From contig VMSS01000065.1 in NCBI GenBank assembly GCA_013791995.1, forward strand, positions 1 through 41,257: a stretch of DNA of 41,257 nucleotides, in the 5' to 3' direction. The stretch is from Desulfurivibrio sp. (lineage in GTDB: Bacteria > Desulfobacterota > Desulfobulbia > Desulfobulbales > Desulfurivibrionaceae). Shown piece by piece: positions 8,983-17,634 of the stretch (position 1 is its first letter; every line of letters starts with the position of its first letter). The position numbers were made by a program, and so were the translations under genes. A model generated the notes under the pieces. That model ran no database searches and was not told the DNA's origin. It saw only the letters and a program-made list of their open reading frames with translations.

Positions 8983-9134
8983 ACAACAACCCTTCGACAG
9001 GCTCAGGGTGAACGGAAATTTCTTAATAAACTGACATTCAGCTCATGCTCAGTGCTTCGACAGGCTCAGCACGAACGGAATATCGATAGAATAATACAAC
9101 TTCGTTCGCCCTGAGCCTGTCGAAGGGTTGTTGT
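8983..9134. repeat. Three-unit palindromic repeat cluster with 32-bp inverted arms
   Basis: The arms 8983-9014 and 9103-9134 are inverted copies matching at 31 of 32 positions by eye, and a third unit sits between them at 9052-9078. Each unit contains CTTCGACAGGCTCAG or its complement. The whole could fold as one long hairpin in the cyclase/trxB intergenic region and may serve as a transcription end or an mRNA-stabilising structure. No other content is seen in this gap. Confidence 0.8.
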
Positions 9135-9195
9135 TACGAAGCCATTAACAAAGAACTGGGCCCTCACCCTTACCCCAGTTTCAGGAGACCACACC

Positions 9196-10137
9196 ATGGC
9201 AGGTTCCACATCCCACGACCTCATTATTATCGGCGGCGGCCCAGGCGGCTATACCGCAGGCATCTATGCCCAACGGGCTGCCCTGAAAACCGTGCTCATC
9301 GAAAAAGGTATTCCCGGCGGGCAGCTCAACAACACCGACGAGGTGGAAAACTGGCCCGGCACCGAAAAAATAACCGGTGCGGAACTGGCCATGAAATTTT
9401 CCCAGCATGCCGCAGTCTATGACCTTGAGGTGATGAATCGTGAGGTCGTTGCTGTTGAACCGGGGATTAACCACCACACCGTCACCTTGGATAACGGCGA
9501 GACTCTTGCCACCCACGCTGTGATTCTTGCCACCGGCGGCAGCCCTAAAAAATTGGGCATCCCAGGGGAAGACAAATATTATGGCAAGGGAGTTTCCTAC
9601 TGTGCCGTGTGCGACGGCTTCTTTTTTCGCAATAAGACCGTGGTGGTGGTGGGCGGCGGCGACAGCGCCCTTGAAGAAGCCCTCTATCTGGCCAAACTTG
9701 CCAAGCAGGTGTACATCGCCCATCGGAGGGATGCCTTCCGGGCCGGCATGATCCTCCAGAAAAGGGTGCTGAACGAAAAACGGATCACCGTTCTCTGGGA
9801 CACGGTTCTTACCGAAATTCAAGCGAATGACCAAGGGGTAAACGGCGTGATCACCAAAAATACCAAGGATGGCGCAACCAATACCCTTGCCACCGATGGG
9901 GTATTCGTCTTCATCGGTTTTGATCCGAACAATTCCCTGGTTCCGGCGGGCACCAGAATGAACGCCAACGGCTATGTGATTGGTGACGAGAAATGTGAAA
10001 CCAACACTCCAGGCATCTTTGCCATTGGTGATCTTAAGGAAAAATACGCCAAGCAGATCATCACTGCCGCCGCGGACGGCTGCACCGCTGCTCTGGCTGC
10101 CGCCCATTATGTGGAAAGCAAAAAAGCAGGTTTGTGA
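9196..10137 (+). CDS. trxB: Thioredoxin-disulfide reductase
   Basis: A 313-residue cytoplasmic FAD flavoprotein that uses NADPH to reduce thioredoxin. The N-terminal GGGPGGYTAGIYA binds FAD. The redox-active pair is C136/C139 in CAVCDG. GGGDSALEEA and HRRDAFRA form the NADPH site. The C-terminal GIFAIGDL is the second FAD motif. Length is normal for the family. The start is ATG at 9196 with AGGAGA about eight bases upstream. CAVCDG replaces the commoner CATCDG, a known variant. It appears monocistronic, flanked on both sides by repeat clusters. Because of the HRR arginines I read it as NADPH-dependent and not as a ferredoxin-linked form. Confidence 0.95.
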   Translation: MAGSTSHDLIIIGGGPGGYTAGIYAQRAALKTVLIEKGIPGGQLNNTDEVENWPGTEKITGAELAMKFSQHAAVYDLEVMNREVVAVEPGINHHTVTLDNGETLATHAVILATGGSPKKLGIPGEDKYYGKGVSYCAVCDGFFFRNKTVVVVGGGDSALEEALYLAKLAKQVYIAHRRDAFRAGMILQKRVLNEKRITVLWDTVLTEIQANDQGVNGVITKNTKDGATNTLATDGVFVFIGFDPNNSLVPAGTRMNANGYVIGDEKCETNTPGIFAIGDLKEKYAKQIITAAADGCTAALAAAHYVESKKAGL

Positions 10138-10183
10138 TATTTGGAGGTGCCGCTCTCCATTGTTCCATCTTCAAGGCTCCCCT

Positions 10184-10206
10184 GAGCATGACGAAAGCTC
10201 AGGATG
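10184..10206. terminator. Possible hairpin after trxB
   Basis: CCTGAGC and GCTCAGG form a 7-bp stem with a nine-base loop, about 45 bases after the trxB stop. There is no T run, so intrinsic termination is uncertain. The arms resemble the repeat family nearby and may be a decayed copy. Confidence 0.3.
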
Positions 10207-10245
10207 AACAGCGTTATTCGCTGCAAAAAAATCCTGCCCGGAGTT

Positions 10246-10272
10246 CCGTTCATCCTGAGCCTGTCGAAGGGC
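10246..10272. repeat. Palindromic repeat unit
   Basis: One copy with core CCTGAGCCTGTCGAAGG, in the convergent gap between trxB and the rhomboid gene. The short arms CC and GG pair, as in the other copies. Confidence 0.75.
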
Positions 10273-10334
10273 GGTTCACATAGCGTTACAGAAAAGCCGA
10301 AACCTGACGAAACACTTCCATCCCCCCGGCTGCA

Positions 10335-11027
10335 TCAAGCCCGGCCCGTTCTTTTCTCTTCCCGCTTGAAAAAATACAACAAAACCACCCCGGCCACAAA
10401 GCCCCCGACATGGGCCCACCAAGCAACCCCGCCTTCGGCAAGCCTGCCCACGATAACCTGCTGGGCCGCGCCTTGGAGAAACTGCATGAGAAACCAGAAA
10501 CCGATAAAGAAATATGCCGGAATTTCCACCAGATAAAAGAGGATAAAAATCGGAATAAAGGTCAGTATCCGGGCGCGTGGATAAAGGAGAAAATAAGCGC
10601 CAAGCACCCCGGAAATGGCCCCGCTCGCCCCGATCATCGGAGACTGTGCCTGGGGATTGGCCCAGAATTGGGCAAAGGCAGCGCCGACACCGCAGAGAAG
10701 ATAAAACAAGAGATACCGGCCATGTCCCATCCGGTCTTCCACGTTGTCGCCAAAGATCCACAGCATCCACAGATTGGAAAAAACATGGAGCAAACCGCCA
10801 TGGAGAAACATGGAACTGAAAACCGGGAGATAACTGGCAAGGGGCATGAAATTTCCGGCCAGTTCAGCGGAAAAACGAACCGGAACAAAACCATGGGTGA
10901 CAATGAAGCTCTCCAACTGCGGCCCAAGGCTCAGCTCATAGACGAAGCTGAGGATATTGGCGATGATGAGCAAGACATTGACAACAGGAAGATGGCGGGA
11001 GGGGATATCGTCTTTTAAGGGAAACAT
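10335..11027 (-). CDS. Rhomboid-family intramembrane serine protease
   Basis: A 230-residue multi-spanning inner-membrane protein with about six hydrophobic helices. Hallmarks of an active rhomboid are HxxxN at H81-N85, GASG at 133-136 carrying the catalytic S135, and H206 in AHVGGF completing the Ser-His dyad. A polar, Arg-rich tail faces the cytoplasm. Rhomboids cut single-span membrane proteins near the outer face of the membrane; no substrate can be named here. It is the last gene of the minus-strand purH-purN-pyrR-kinase run, 17 bases after the sensor kinase stop. Start ATG at 11027. Confidence 0.93.
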   Translation of the reverse strand: MFPLKDDIPSRHLPVVNVLLIIANILSFVYELSLGPQLESFIVTHGFVPVRFSAELAGNFMPLASYLPVFSSMFLHGGLLHVFSNLWMLWIFGDNVEDRMGHGRYLLFYLLCGVGAAFAQFWANPQAQSPMIGASGAISGVLGAYFLLYPRARILTFIPIFILFYLVEIPAYFFIGFWFLMQFLQGAAQQVIVGRLAEGGVAWWAHVGGFVAGVVLLYFFKREEKRTGRA

Positions 11028-11044
11028 GCCTCGGCAATTCCCCT

Positions 11045-12445
11045 TCAGTTCAGATCGGCGTGGATGTTATCCGGCTCGGATAAGGGCAGGATGAAATAAA
11101 AGTTATTTCCTTCTTCCGTGGCCTCGTATCCTGCGACTCCGCCATGGATCTCCACCACCTGCTTGACAAAGGCAAGACCATGCCCGGTTCCCGGTTCGCT
11201 CTTCACCCCTTCTCCCCGGACACCATCAGCAAAAATGGTTTTGACATCGACCTCGGAAAGATGCTTGCCGGTGGTAAATACGTTGAACTTCACCGCTGCC
11301 TTGCCGGGCCCGAAATAATCATCAAGCAATTCGCGGCCATAGGCCACGGCTTTCCTGACTTTTCCGTAACGATTCGTTATTTCTCGGGTGTACTTCACCG
11401 CATTGGAAAACAGATTGGCATAGACCTGCGAGAGCAGTCCGACATCAACCCGCAGGAAGAGCTCTTCCTCCTGCATGTCCTCGGGCTTTTCGACTATAAT
11501 TCCCCGGGCCCCGAATCTGCTCAGGTAATGATCGAGCTGAGGGGAGACAATCTCGCGATCAATGGAGCATTTCCGTGGGCGCAGCACAAACCTTCCCTGG
11601 GCAAAATGATCCCGACGGAACAAACTTTCCAAAAAGAGGCTGTAATTGGCGTGGTGCTCCAACAACTCGCGATGGTTTTCCAGAAGACTTTGATGCAGGG
11701 TGCTCACCTTGTTGATCACCAGTTCACAGCTTCCACTGGGAACCCCCTGAGCTGCCTTAAATCCGGCAATCATTTTTTCCAGTTCGTCGATATCCCCGAT
11801 CCGGGCCTTGAGCTGATTGAATAAATGCTTGAAATACATGTTGGGGGTAATGACGTTGTGCTCGATGTCCATCACCAGATTGTTGATGAACTTAAGATGC
11901 CGGATGTTTTCTTGCGCAATCATCCGGTTGTGCAGGTTATAGCCGATACGGTTTGTGTATTTGCGCAGAAAAAAGCGGTCGGCCTTGGAAATTTTCTCAA
12001 GGGGATATACCTCAAAGACCCCCATGACCTGCATGTTGATCGGTTGCATTCCACCGTCCAACGAATCAGGGGACGGCTTGCTGTGAATCGGCACAAGCAG
12101 AGAATGTTCGCTCTCGTAACTTTTAAAAGTCAGCCGCACATGATCCGGGGCATCAGCAGATTCGACCTGCAATCCTTTCCGGCTGTCGCAGACAAGAACG
12201 AGCTTTTCCTGATTTTTATCAAAAAGATACAGGCGGCTGTGCAACCCAAGAAACTCGGAGAGAGCCGCCACGCAGACTCTGTAAAAATCATCATTGGTGT
12301 CGAACTCCTGGGCCAGGTCAAAAAAGGCGCGGAGCAGATCGTTCTGAGCCGGGCTGAGATTATAGCTCGCGTAGCTCCGCTGCTTTTCCCTGATCCGCAG
12401 CCTGATCTGCTGCAAATCCATACATGAATGGGGTTCCTGACTCAT
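11045..12445 (-). CDS. GAF-domain sensor histidine kinase
   Basis: A 466-residue protein without membrane helices, so probably a soluble sensor. Residues about 45-175 resemble a GAF domain. The likely phosphorylated histidine is H196 in DIEHNVITPN, followed by a long helical dimerisation segment and a C-terminal HATPase domain with an N box (NLFSNAVKY) and a glycine box (GEGVKSEPGTGHGLAF). The N-box and GTGHGL residues suggest a working ATP site. ATG at 12445 is chosen over an in-frame TTG at 12463 because AGGAA lies just upstream. No response regulator is adjacent, making it an orphan kinase here. It lies between pyrR and the rhomboid gene, but the link to purines or pyrimidines is only positional. 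Confidence 0.82.
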   Translation of the reverse strand: MSQEPHSCMDLQQIRLRIREKQRSYASYNLSPAQNDLLRAFFDLAQEFDTNDDFYRVCVAALSEFLGLHSRLYLFDKNQEKLVLVCDSRKGLQVESADAPDHVRLTFKSYESEHSLLVPIHSKPSPDSLDGGMQPINMQVMGVFEVYPLEKISKADRFFLRKYTNRIGYNLHNRMIAQENIRHLKFINNLVMDIEHNVITPNMYFKHLFNQLKARIGDIDELEKMIAGFKAAQGVPSGSCELVINKVSTLHQSLLENHRELLEHHANYSLFLESLFRRDHFAQGRFVLRPRKCSIDREIVSPQLDHYLSRFGARGIIVEKPEDMQEEELFLRVDVGLLSQVYANLFSNAVKYTREITNRYGKVRKAVAYGRELLDDYFGPGKAAVKFNVFTTGKHLSEVDVKTIFADGVRGEGVKSEPGTGHGLAFVKQVVEIHGGVAGYEATEEGNNFYFILPLSEPDNIHADLN

Positions 12446-12531
12446 GATCTTCCTGACCGGCAAGCGCTTACAGCATATTTACTCGTTTCCAGAAGATACT
12501 CCTGCCCCTGGCTGAAACAGAAGTCCAATTA

Positions 12532-13062
12532 CTACTGGCCGACAAGCACGATTTCATCAGCACCGCTCTTTTCGGCAAGACGCACATGCACATGCTCATC
12601 GGCTTTTACCGGGATATCCATTCCCACATAATCGGGCTGAATCGGCAACTCCCGCCCGCCCCGGTCAACCAGAACGGCCAGTTGGATGCACAACGGGCGG
12701 CCGATGTCCATCAATGCGTCCATGGCAGCCCGAATGGTACGGCCGGTGAAAATAACATCATCGACCAGAACCACCACCATCTCTTCCACGGGAAAGGCGA
12801 TGCTGGTTTTCTTGACGATGGGATTCTGGCTGGCCAGACTCCAGTCGTCCCGGTAGAGCGTGATATCCAGAGTGCCGGTGGGCAGCACGATCTTCTCCCT
12901 GTCCTGGATCAGCTTCTGGATACGGTCGGCGAGAAAGACTCCGCCGGTATGGATGCCGATTATGGCCAGATTGGCAACACCGTGGTTGTTTTCCACAATT
13001 TGCAAGGCGATCCGGTGCAATGACCGGTCTATATCCTCTGCCGACATGATCCGTTTTTCCAT
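12532..13062 (-). CDS. pyrR: PyrR bifunctional pyrimidine regulator / uracil phosphoribosyltransferase
   Basis: A 176-residue cytoplasmic protein. The PRPP-binding loop VVLVDDVIFTGRT is at about 97-109, and the sequence keeps typical PyrR features throughout (DITLYRDD; IPVKADEHVHVRL near the end). In the family it makes UMP from uracil and PRPP and, when bound to UMP, attenuates pyr mRNA. Start ATG at 13062 has GGAGGAAAAG just upstream; an open frame continues to 13272 but has no such signal. No pyr biosynthesis genes and no clear PyrR-binding hairpin were seen in this window. It lies 37 bases downstream of purN. Confidence 0.93.
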   Translation of the reverse strand: MEKRIMSAEDIDRSLHRIALQIVENNHGVANLAIIGIHTGGVFLADRIQKLIQDREKIVLPTGTLDITLYRDDWSLASQNPIVKKTSIAFPVEEMVVVLVDDVIFTGRTIRAAMDALMDIGRPLCIQLAVLVDRGGRELPIQPDYVGMDIPVKADEHVHVRLAEKSGADEIVLVGQ

Positions 13063-13099
13063 CTCTTTTCCTCCAGGATTAAAAGCAACACCTGCCGGG

Positions 13100-13666
13100 T
13101 TATGGCCAGAAAGAATCGATTCCCCGCGCCACCACCTTGTTGATCGCCTCGGGATACGCCTCGCATTCCGCATCAAAAACTTTATGGGCGATATCGTCTG
13201 GGGTATCGCTCTCATCAAGCTGCACACATCGCTGGACCACAATCGGCCCCTCGTCATACACCTCGTTGGCAAAGTGCACCGTGCAACCGGTCACCTTGAC
13301 CCCGCGCGCCTTTACAGCCCGATGCACCCGCATGCCGTACATCCCTGTCCCGCAGAAAGAAGGGATCAGGGAGGGGTGAATGTTGAGCACTGCCCGGCGC
13401 AGATGGGCAGGAGGCGCATAGAGTTTCAAATAGCCTGCCAGCAGCACCAGCTCAATGTTGTGCTCCTGCAGAATACCGTTTATGGCATCGTTGTCTTTGG
13501 CGTGAAAAGCCGGGTACCCATACTTTCTGGCCTTGTCCAAGCCAAGGGCGTCAACCACGCTGGAAATCACCACCTCAATGCTCCCTTGCATGGTGGTGGC
13601 AGCAATCCGTTCATGGAAGTTGTCAAGGGTCCTGCCGGAGCCGGAAAGCAATACCGCCATCTTCAT
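13100..13666 (-). CDS. purN: Phosphoribosylglycinamide formyltransferase (10-formyl-THF dependent)
   Basis: A 188-residue cytoplasmic enzyme of purine synthesis that transfers a formyl group from 10-formyl-tetrahydrofolate to GAR. It starts MKMAVLLSGSGRTLDNF, holding the phosphate-binding loop. The catalytic residues are N95 and H97 (NIHPS) and D138 (VYDEGPI). ATG at 13666 has AGGTGG about five bases upstream, while an in-frame GTG at 13675 directly abuts the stop of the cyclohydrolase gene; the ATG gives the usual N-terminus. Tight coupling with purH(N) upstream indicates one transcript for late purine synthesis. Confidence 0.94.
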   Translation of the reverse strand: MKMAVLLSGSGRTLDNFHERIAATTMQGSIEVVISSVVDALGLDKARKYGYPAFHAKDNDAINGILQEHNIELVLLAGYLKLYAPPAHLRRAVLNIHPSLIPSFCGTGMYGMRVHRAVKARGVKVTGCTVHFANEVYDEGPIVVQRCVQLDESDTPDDIAHKVFDAECEAYPEAINKVVARGIDSFWP

Positions 13667-13675
13667 CGACGCCAC

Positions 13676-14290
13676 CTACTTGAAATACGGGTTGGAGTCG
13701 ACATCCACGGTGTTCAGCCAGTTGACAATGGTTGTGTCATAGGTGCTGGTCAGAGCAAAAACCTTTACCGCCAGACGGAAGCGGGTCTTGAGCGTGGTGT
13801 TGCCGGTGGCCTTGATCTCGGCCAGCACCTGCGGATAATCAGCCGGATCAACGATCACCGTCACATCCTGAAAATTCTTGGCGCTTGAGCGCAGCATGGT
13901 GGGGCCGCCGATGTCGATATTTTCAATGGCATCACCCACAGTGCAAGAGGGATTGGCTACGGTTTTTTCAAAAGCGTAGAGATTAACCGCCACCAGATCG
14001 ATGGCCTGCAAACCATGCTCCTGCATCTGCTTCACATGGTCAGGGTTGGTTTTCTGGGCCAGGATACCGCCATGCACTTTGGGGTGCAGGGTCTTGACCC
14101 GGCCATCAAGCATCTCCGGAAAACCGGTGAATTCGGAAACATCCTTTACCTTGATGCCGCTGTCCCGCATTTTTTTGGCAGTGCCGCCGGTGGAGAGAAT
14201 CTCTATCCCCAGTTGCTCAAGTTCCCGGGCAAATCCCTCGATCCCGGATTTATCTGTCAGGCTGATCAACGCCCTTTCTACTTTTTTCAT
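13676..14290 (-). CDS. Stand-alone IMP cyclohydrolase (N-terminal half of PurH only)
   Basis: A 204-residue protein equal to the cyclohydrolase domain of PurH, which closes FAICAR to IMP. Family motifs are [37 protein letters not shown] and [17 protein letters not shown]. Normal bifunctional PurH is about 510-530 residues and carries the AICAR formyltransferase domain after this one. Here the frame ends soon after the first domain and the next gene is purN, with no sign of a broken transferase domain, so this is a true single-domain form. AICAR formylation must be encoded elsewhere. Start ATG at 14290, with CAGGAGG upstream. Confidence 0.9.
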   Translation of the reverse strand: MKKVERALISLTDKSGIEGFARELEQLGIEILSTGGTAKKMRDSGIKVKDVSEFTGFPEMLDGRVKTLHPKVHGGILAQKTNPDHVKQMQEHGLQAIDLVAVNLYAFEKTVANPSCTVGDAIENIDIGGPTMLRSSAKNFQDVTVIVDPADYPQVLAEIKATGNTTLKTRFRLAVKVFALTSTYDTTIVNWLNTVDVDSNPYFK

Positions 14291-14356
14291 GTTTTCCTCC
14301 TGGATATTATCTCAAAACAACCTCTGCCGTAAACCTTGAAGGGCACATAACGACTG

Positions 14357-14433
14357 CCCTTCAACAGGCTCAGCATGAACGGAATATCAATTGGTTAAGA
14401 CAATGTCCGTTCGGCCTGAGCCTGTCGAAGCAC
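14357..14433. repeat. Inverted pair of palindromic repeat units
   Basis: Two copies in opposite orientation (14357-14382 and 14405-14433), separated by about 22 bases, so the RNA could form a long hairpin. Each has one mismatch in the paired ends. A short run of the type CGCAAAGAGGCGAAGACGC follows at about 14491-14516 and looks like a small tandem of a GACGCAAAG-like unit. The rest of the gap 14291-14558 shows nothing else. Confidence 0.7.
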
Positions 14434-14558
14434 CCATGTGAAGCACGTTTAGAGTTGCGACGAGTCCATCAACCTTGAACCGACACTGTAACGCAAAGAG
14501 GCGAAGACGCAAAGCAAACAGATGGATGGATTAAAAAAAGCAGCCGCATCCCCAGCCC

Positions 14559-14951
14559 TTATTCCTCTTTCTTGGTAAATCTCCTGATCAACCGCCGATC
14601 CCGCTTACCTGGCCGACCTGGCGGCGCAGCGCCAACGACCCTTAAGAGACGCCGGGTTTCCCTGGCCTCAGCACGGGCAGCGATGCTGTCGAAAGTTTCC
14701 TCGTAGAGCAATTGTGCCTCCGGCGCCCCCCGCCGCTGGCCACTGATACCCTGGACCACAATAACGAACTCTTCCTGATTCTTCTGGATCCGCAGGGAAT
14801 CACCTACAACCACCACGCGGGAAGGCTTTACCCGAAGGCCATCCACCTGAACCTTGCCTCCGGAAACAGCCTGGGATGCCAGAGAGCGAGTCTTGAAAAA
14901 ACGGGCGGCCCACAGCCATTTATCCAGTCGGACCCGACTCTCCTCGCTCAT
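14559..14951 (-). CDS. hslR: S4-domain RNA-binding protein, Hsp15 family
   Basis: A 130-residue cytoplasmic protein. An S4 RNA-binding domain fills the first 60-70 residues (VRLDKWLWAARFFKTRSLA, then GGKVQVDGLRVKPSR), followed by a basic tail rich in Arg and Lys (GKRDRRLIRRFTKK). This is the Hsp15 layout, which in E. coli binds stalled 50S subunits carrying nascent chains. The start is ATG at 14951; GGAGG lies about 11 bases upstream, slightly long. It is transcribed away from folE2. Confidence 0.88.
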   Translation of the reverse strand: MSEESRVRLDKWLWAARFFKTRSLASQAVSGGKVQVDGLRVKPSRVVVVGDSLRIQKNQEEFVIVVQGISGQRRGAPEAQLLYEETFDSIAARAEARETRRLLRVVGAAPPGRPGKRDRRLIRRFTKKEE

Positions 14952-15190
14952 CTTATTATCCGCCTCCTCCCACGGTCTTGCCAGCCTACCACAGTTCTAT
15001 TCCTCCAGCCAAGGGACATCCGATGCTCTGCCGCCACAGTTTAGATATCGCGACCTATCACTCTTTGATTTTTTTTTGTGCTTTTGCCACAGTTATCTGT
15101 GATTTTTGGACCTTCAGAAGACAATATTGTTTTGCAATAACGGCTTCGCGCTTTCCGCCCCTGAGCAAATGGTGTATATATCTTCCCACC

Positions 15191-15928
15191 ATGAAACTCA
15201 ATACCGTCGGCATAAAAGATATCAGCTATCCGGTACGGGTGCGCGAAAAATCCGGAGGCATGCAGCACACCGTGGCCAGCATCAGCCTTCAAGTCAGCCT
15301 GCCGCGCCAGTACAGGGAATCCTGCGTTTCCACCTTTATCAAGGTCCTGAATACCTATCAGGATGAGATGAGCAACCGGATCTTCAGAAATCTGCTGGCC
15401 GAGGTAAAAGAAGAGTTGCGGGCCGAATCAGCCCATGTGGAAATGACTTTCCCCTATTTTCTGGAGAAAAGAGCGCCGGTCACCGGCACGACCGGACTTA
15501 TGGAATATACCTGCCGATTCACCGGCGGCATCGGCAAAGACGAGGATTTCATTCTCTCGGTCTGGGTGCCGGTGACCACCCTATGCCCCTGTTCCAGGGA
15601 AATCAGCGAATGCGGCGCCCATAATCAGCGGGGCGAGGTGAATCTTACCGTCAAATACTCAGGCTTCATCTGGATGGAGGATCTCATCGCCATGGCCGAG
15701 GCCGGGGCCTCCTGCGAGGTGTATTCCCTGCTGAAAAGACCGGACGAAAAATACGTAACGGAAAAGGCCTACAATAACCCGATGTTTGTCGAAGATGCGG
15801 TGCGCAAGGTGGCGGAACAGGCCATGGCCCATCCGGCCATCACCTGGTTTTCCGTAAGCGTGGAGAGCTTTGAATCCATCCACAAGCACAGCGCCTACGC
15901 CTATGTGGACAGCGACGAGATTCGCTGA
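15191..15928 (+). CDS. folE2: GTP cyclohydrolase IB (FolE2)
   Basis: A 245-residue cytoplasmic enzyme that converts GTP to 7,8-dihydroneopterin triphosphate, the first step to folate (and in some bacteria to queuosine). The catalytic cysteine motif LCPCSREIS is at C132/C134, followed by AHNQRG with the conserved His, and the C-terminal ESIHKHSAYA is typical of type IB. This form works with metals other than zinc, unlike FolE. The frame stays open upstream to 14978, but homology begins at MKLNTVGIKDISYPV, so ATG at 15191 is chosen although no good ribosome-binding site precedes it. It is convergent with a diguanylate cyclase gene 12 bases downstream, with no terminator hairpin visible between them. 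Confidence 0.93.
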   Translation: MKLNTVGIKDISYPVRVREKSGGMQHTVASISLQVSLPRQYRESCVSTFIKVLNTYQDEMSNRIFRNLLAEVKEELRAESAHVEMTFPYFLEKRAPVTGTTGLMEYTCRFTGGIGKDEDFILSVWVPVTTLCPCSREISECGAHNQRGEVNLTVKYSGFIWMEDLIAMAEAGASCEVYSLLKRPDEKYVTEKAYNNPMFVEDAVRKVAEQAMAHPAITWFSVSVESFESIHKHSAYAYVDSDEIR

Positions 15929-15940
15929 TTTTTTCCCGAG

Positions 15941-17329
15941 TTAAGCGGCCATCCGCACCAGATTGCGACCCGCATGCTTGGCCGCATACAACGCTTTGTC
16001 CGCACGTTTGATCAGCCCATCCATGCTTTCCCCTGGTAGACAGCCGGCAAGTCCACAGCTGATGGTGACCCCAAGCGGCAAGTTTTCCACCTGTTGCCGC
16101 AATTTTTCGGCAATACTGATCGCATCAGTAGCCACAATTCCCGGACAGAGCACCATAAATTCCTCACCGCCCCACCGCCCCAGCGCATCAGTAGCCCGGA
16201 TCTGCCCACCCACCGTAGCGGCAACTTCCCTCAACACCTGATCTCCAATAGTATGCCCGAGGCTGTCGTTTATATCCTTAAAACGGTCAAGGTCAAAAAG
16301 GATAATTGTCAGTGGGCTTCCATAGCGGCTTGATCTGGCGATTTCCTGCTTTAGAAATTCCTCGATCTTGCCGCGATTGTAGATTCCGGTGAGAGCATCG
16401 GTGGTGGCCAGCCGGGTGAGCTCCTCTTCCATGTTTTTTCGCTCGGTAAGATCATGCAAGGTTTCGATGACCGCGATAAGTTCTTTGTCGCGGTTGTATA
16501 TAGGTACGGCATCGCAGGACAGATAACGGCGCACTCCACCCACAGCATCCAGCCATTCCTCCGCGTGAATGCCCTCCTCCAAGCCTTCAGAATTTTGGAC
16601 TACGCTGTACAAGGCTGCGATCTTACGCCGCTCAGCGGAATTAATGACAAGATCGGCCAGACAGGATTGTTTTTCCCGGTAAAAGGCCTGCCAGTGATTC
16701 GTTGTGCCCACGATCTGCCCGGCAGGGATGCCGGTGAGCATCTCGCAAGCCCGATTCCAATCGGTAACCCTGTGCTGCGAATCCAGCACAAAAATAGGCA
16801 CTGCGGAGTAGCGGATCAATTTTTCAGTAAACAGCTTCTGATCCCGCAGGAGATCTTCCGCCTCCTTCCGGTGGCTGAGATCACGAAAAATTCCCCTGGT
16901 CGCCACCAGTTCGCCGTCCTTAAAGTCCGTACTGATTTTTCCTTCCACCGGAATCTTGCGGCCGCTCTTGGCAACAAAAACCACCTCGTATGTATGTGAG
17001 ATCTTGCCGGCAGCGATGTCCCGAAACAGAGTGGCGCAATTCTCCCGGCAATCAGGATCAAGAATATCAAAAATGGAAAGCGCACCAATCTCGGCATCAT
17101 CGTATCCCAGAGTTTCCCGCCACGCCTTGTTGACATAGAGAAACCTTCCAGACCGGTCGATGCTCTGGATCAAATCATTGGCGCAATCGAGGAAAATCTG
17201 GGAAAAACGGCTTCCGGAAAGAAAGCCTATTTCCTCCCGCTGCCGATGCACATGCTCATTTTCGAAAAACGGCTGTGTGCGATTCGTCACCTCGACTTCC
17301 GTTGGATACTGTAAATCCTTATCGTTCAA
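15941..17329 (-). CDS. PAS-PAS-GGEEF diguanylate cyclase (soluble)
   Basis: A 462-residue predicted cytoplasmic enzyme making c-di-GMP from two GTP. Two PAS domains (about 41-160 and 165-285) precede a GGDEF domain (about 295-460). The active-site motif is GGEEF at 387-391, and the product-inhibition site RxxD is present (R378, D381), so it should be active and feedback-controlled. The PAS2 and GGDEF parts closely resemble the gene at 17635-19524 (shared NHWQAF/DHWQAF, YSAVPIFVL, DAVPIYNR), showing a duplication. Start is TTG at 17329 with GGCGG six bases upstream; no ATG occurs near the N-terminus, and the frame closes at 17381. No HAMP domain, EAL domain or membrane helix is seen. Confidence 0.9.
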   Translation of the reverse strand: MNDKDLQYPTEVEVTNRTQPFFENEHVHRQREEIGFLSGSRFSQIFLDCANDLIQSIDRSGRFLYVNKAWRETLGYDDAEIGALSIFDILDPDCRENCATLFRDIAAGKISHTYEVVFVAKSGRKIPVEGKISTDFKDGELVATRGIFRDLSHRKEAEDLLRDQKLFTEKLIRYSAVPIFVLDSQHRVTDWNRACEMLTGIPAGQIVGTTNHWQAFYREKQSCLADLVINSAERRKIAALYSVVQNSEGLEEGIHAEEWLDAVGGVRRYLSCDAVPIYNRDKELIAVIETLHDLTERKNMEEELTRLATTDALTGIYNRGKIEEFLKQEIARSSRYGSPLTIILFDLDRFKDINDSLGHTIGDQVLREVAATVGGQIRATDALGRWGGEEFMVLCPGIVATDAISIAEKLRQQVENLPLGVTISCGLAGCLPGESMDGLIKRADKALYAAKHAGRNLVRMAA

Positions 17330-17634
17330 AAAAAGCCGCCTTATCTTTGAAATTGCTCCGGTTTGTTTTACCGTAGCACCTTACTACTTTTAATTAAACC
17401 CTTAAACACTTTTTTCAGCTGTAGCTTCTTTATTTTTGGGAAATCCACCAGGATCTAACTCTCCGTTTTTCTTGGGTATACTTGACAGATTACGAAAGCC
17501 TGCCACAGAGCAAAAGCTCTTTTGTTTTGAGCAATATGGCAAAAGAAACAGGAATTTTTCCGAAAGGATCTTTGCGTTCAAAAGAAAAGATTTACGGAAC
17601 AAATGCGACAAAAAAATCAGGCGGAATTCACTGC
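17330..17634. other. Spacer between the two diguanylate cyclase genes
   Basis: A 305-base AT-rich interval. Short frames occur on both strands (for example 17402-17611 minus, 69 codons), but none has recognisable motifs or a convincing ribosome-binding site. It presumably holds the promoter of the downstream cyclase. No hairpin with a T run was found. Confidence 0.5.
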
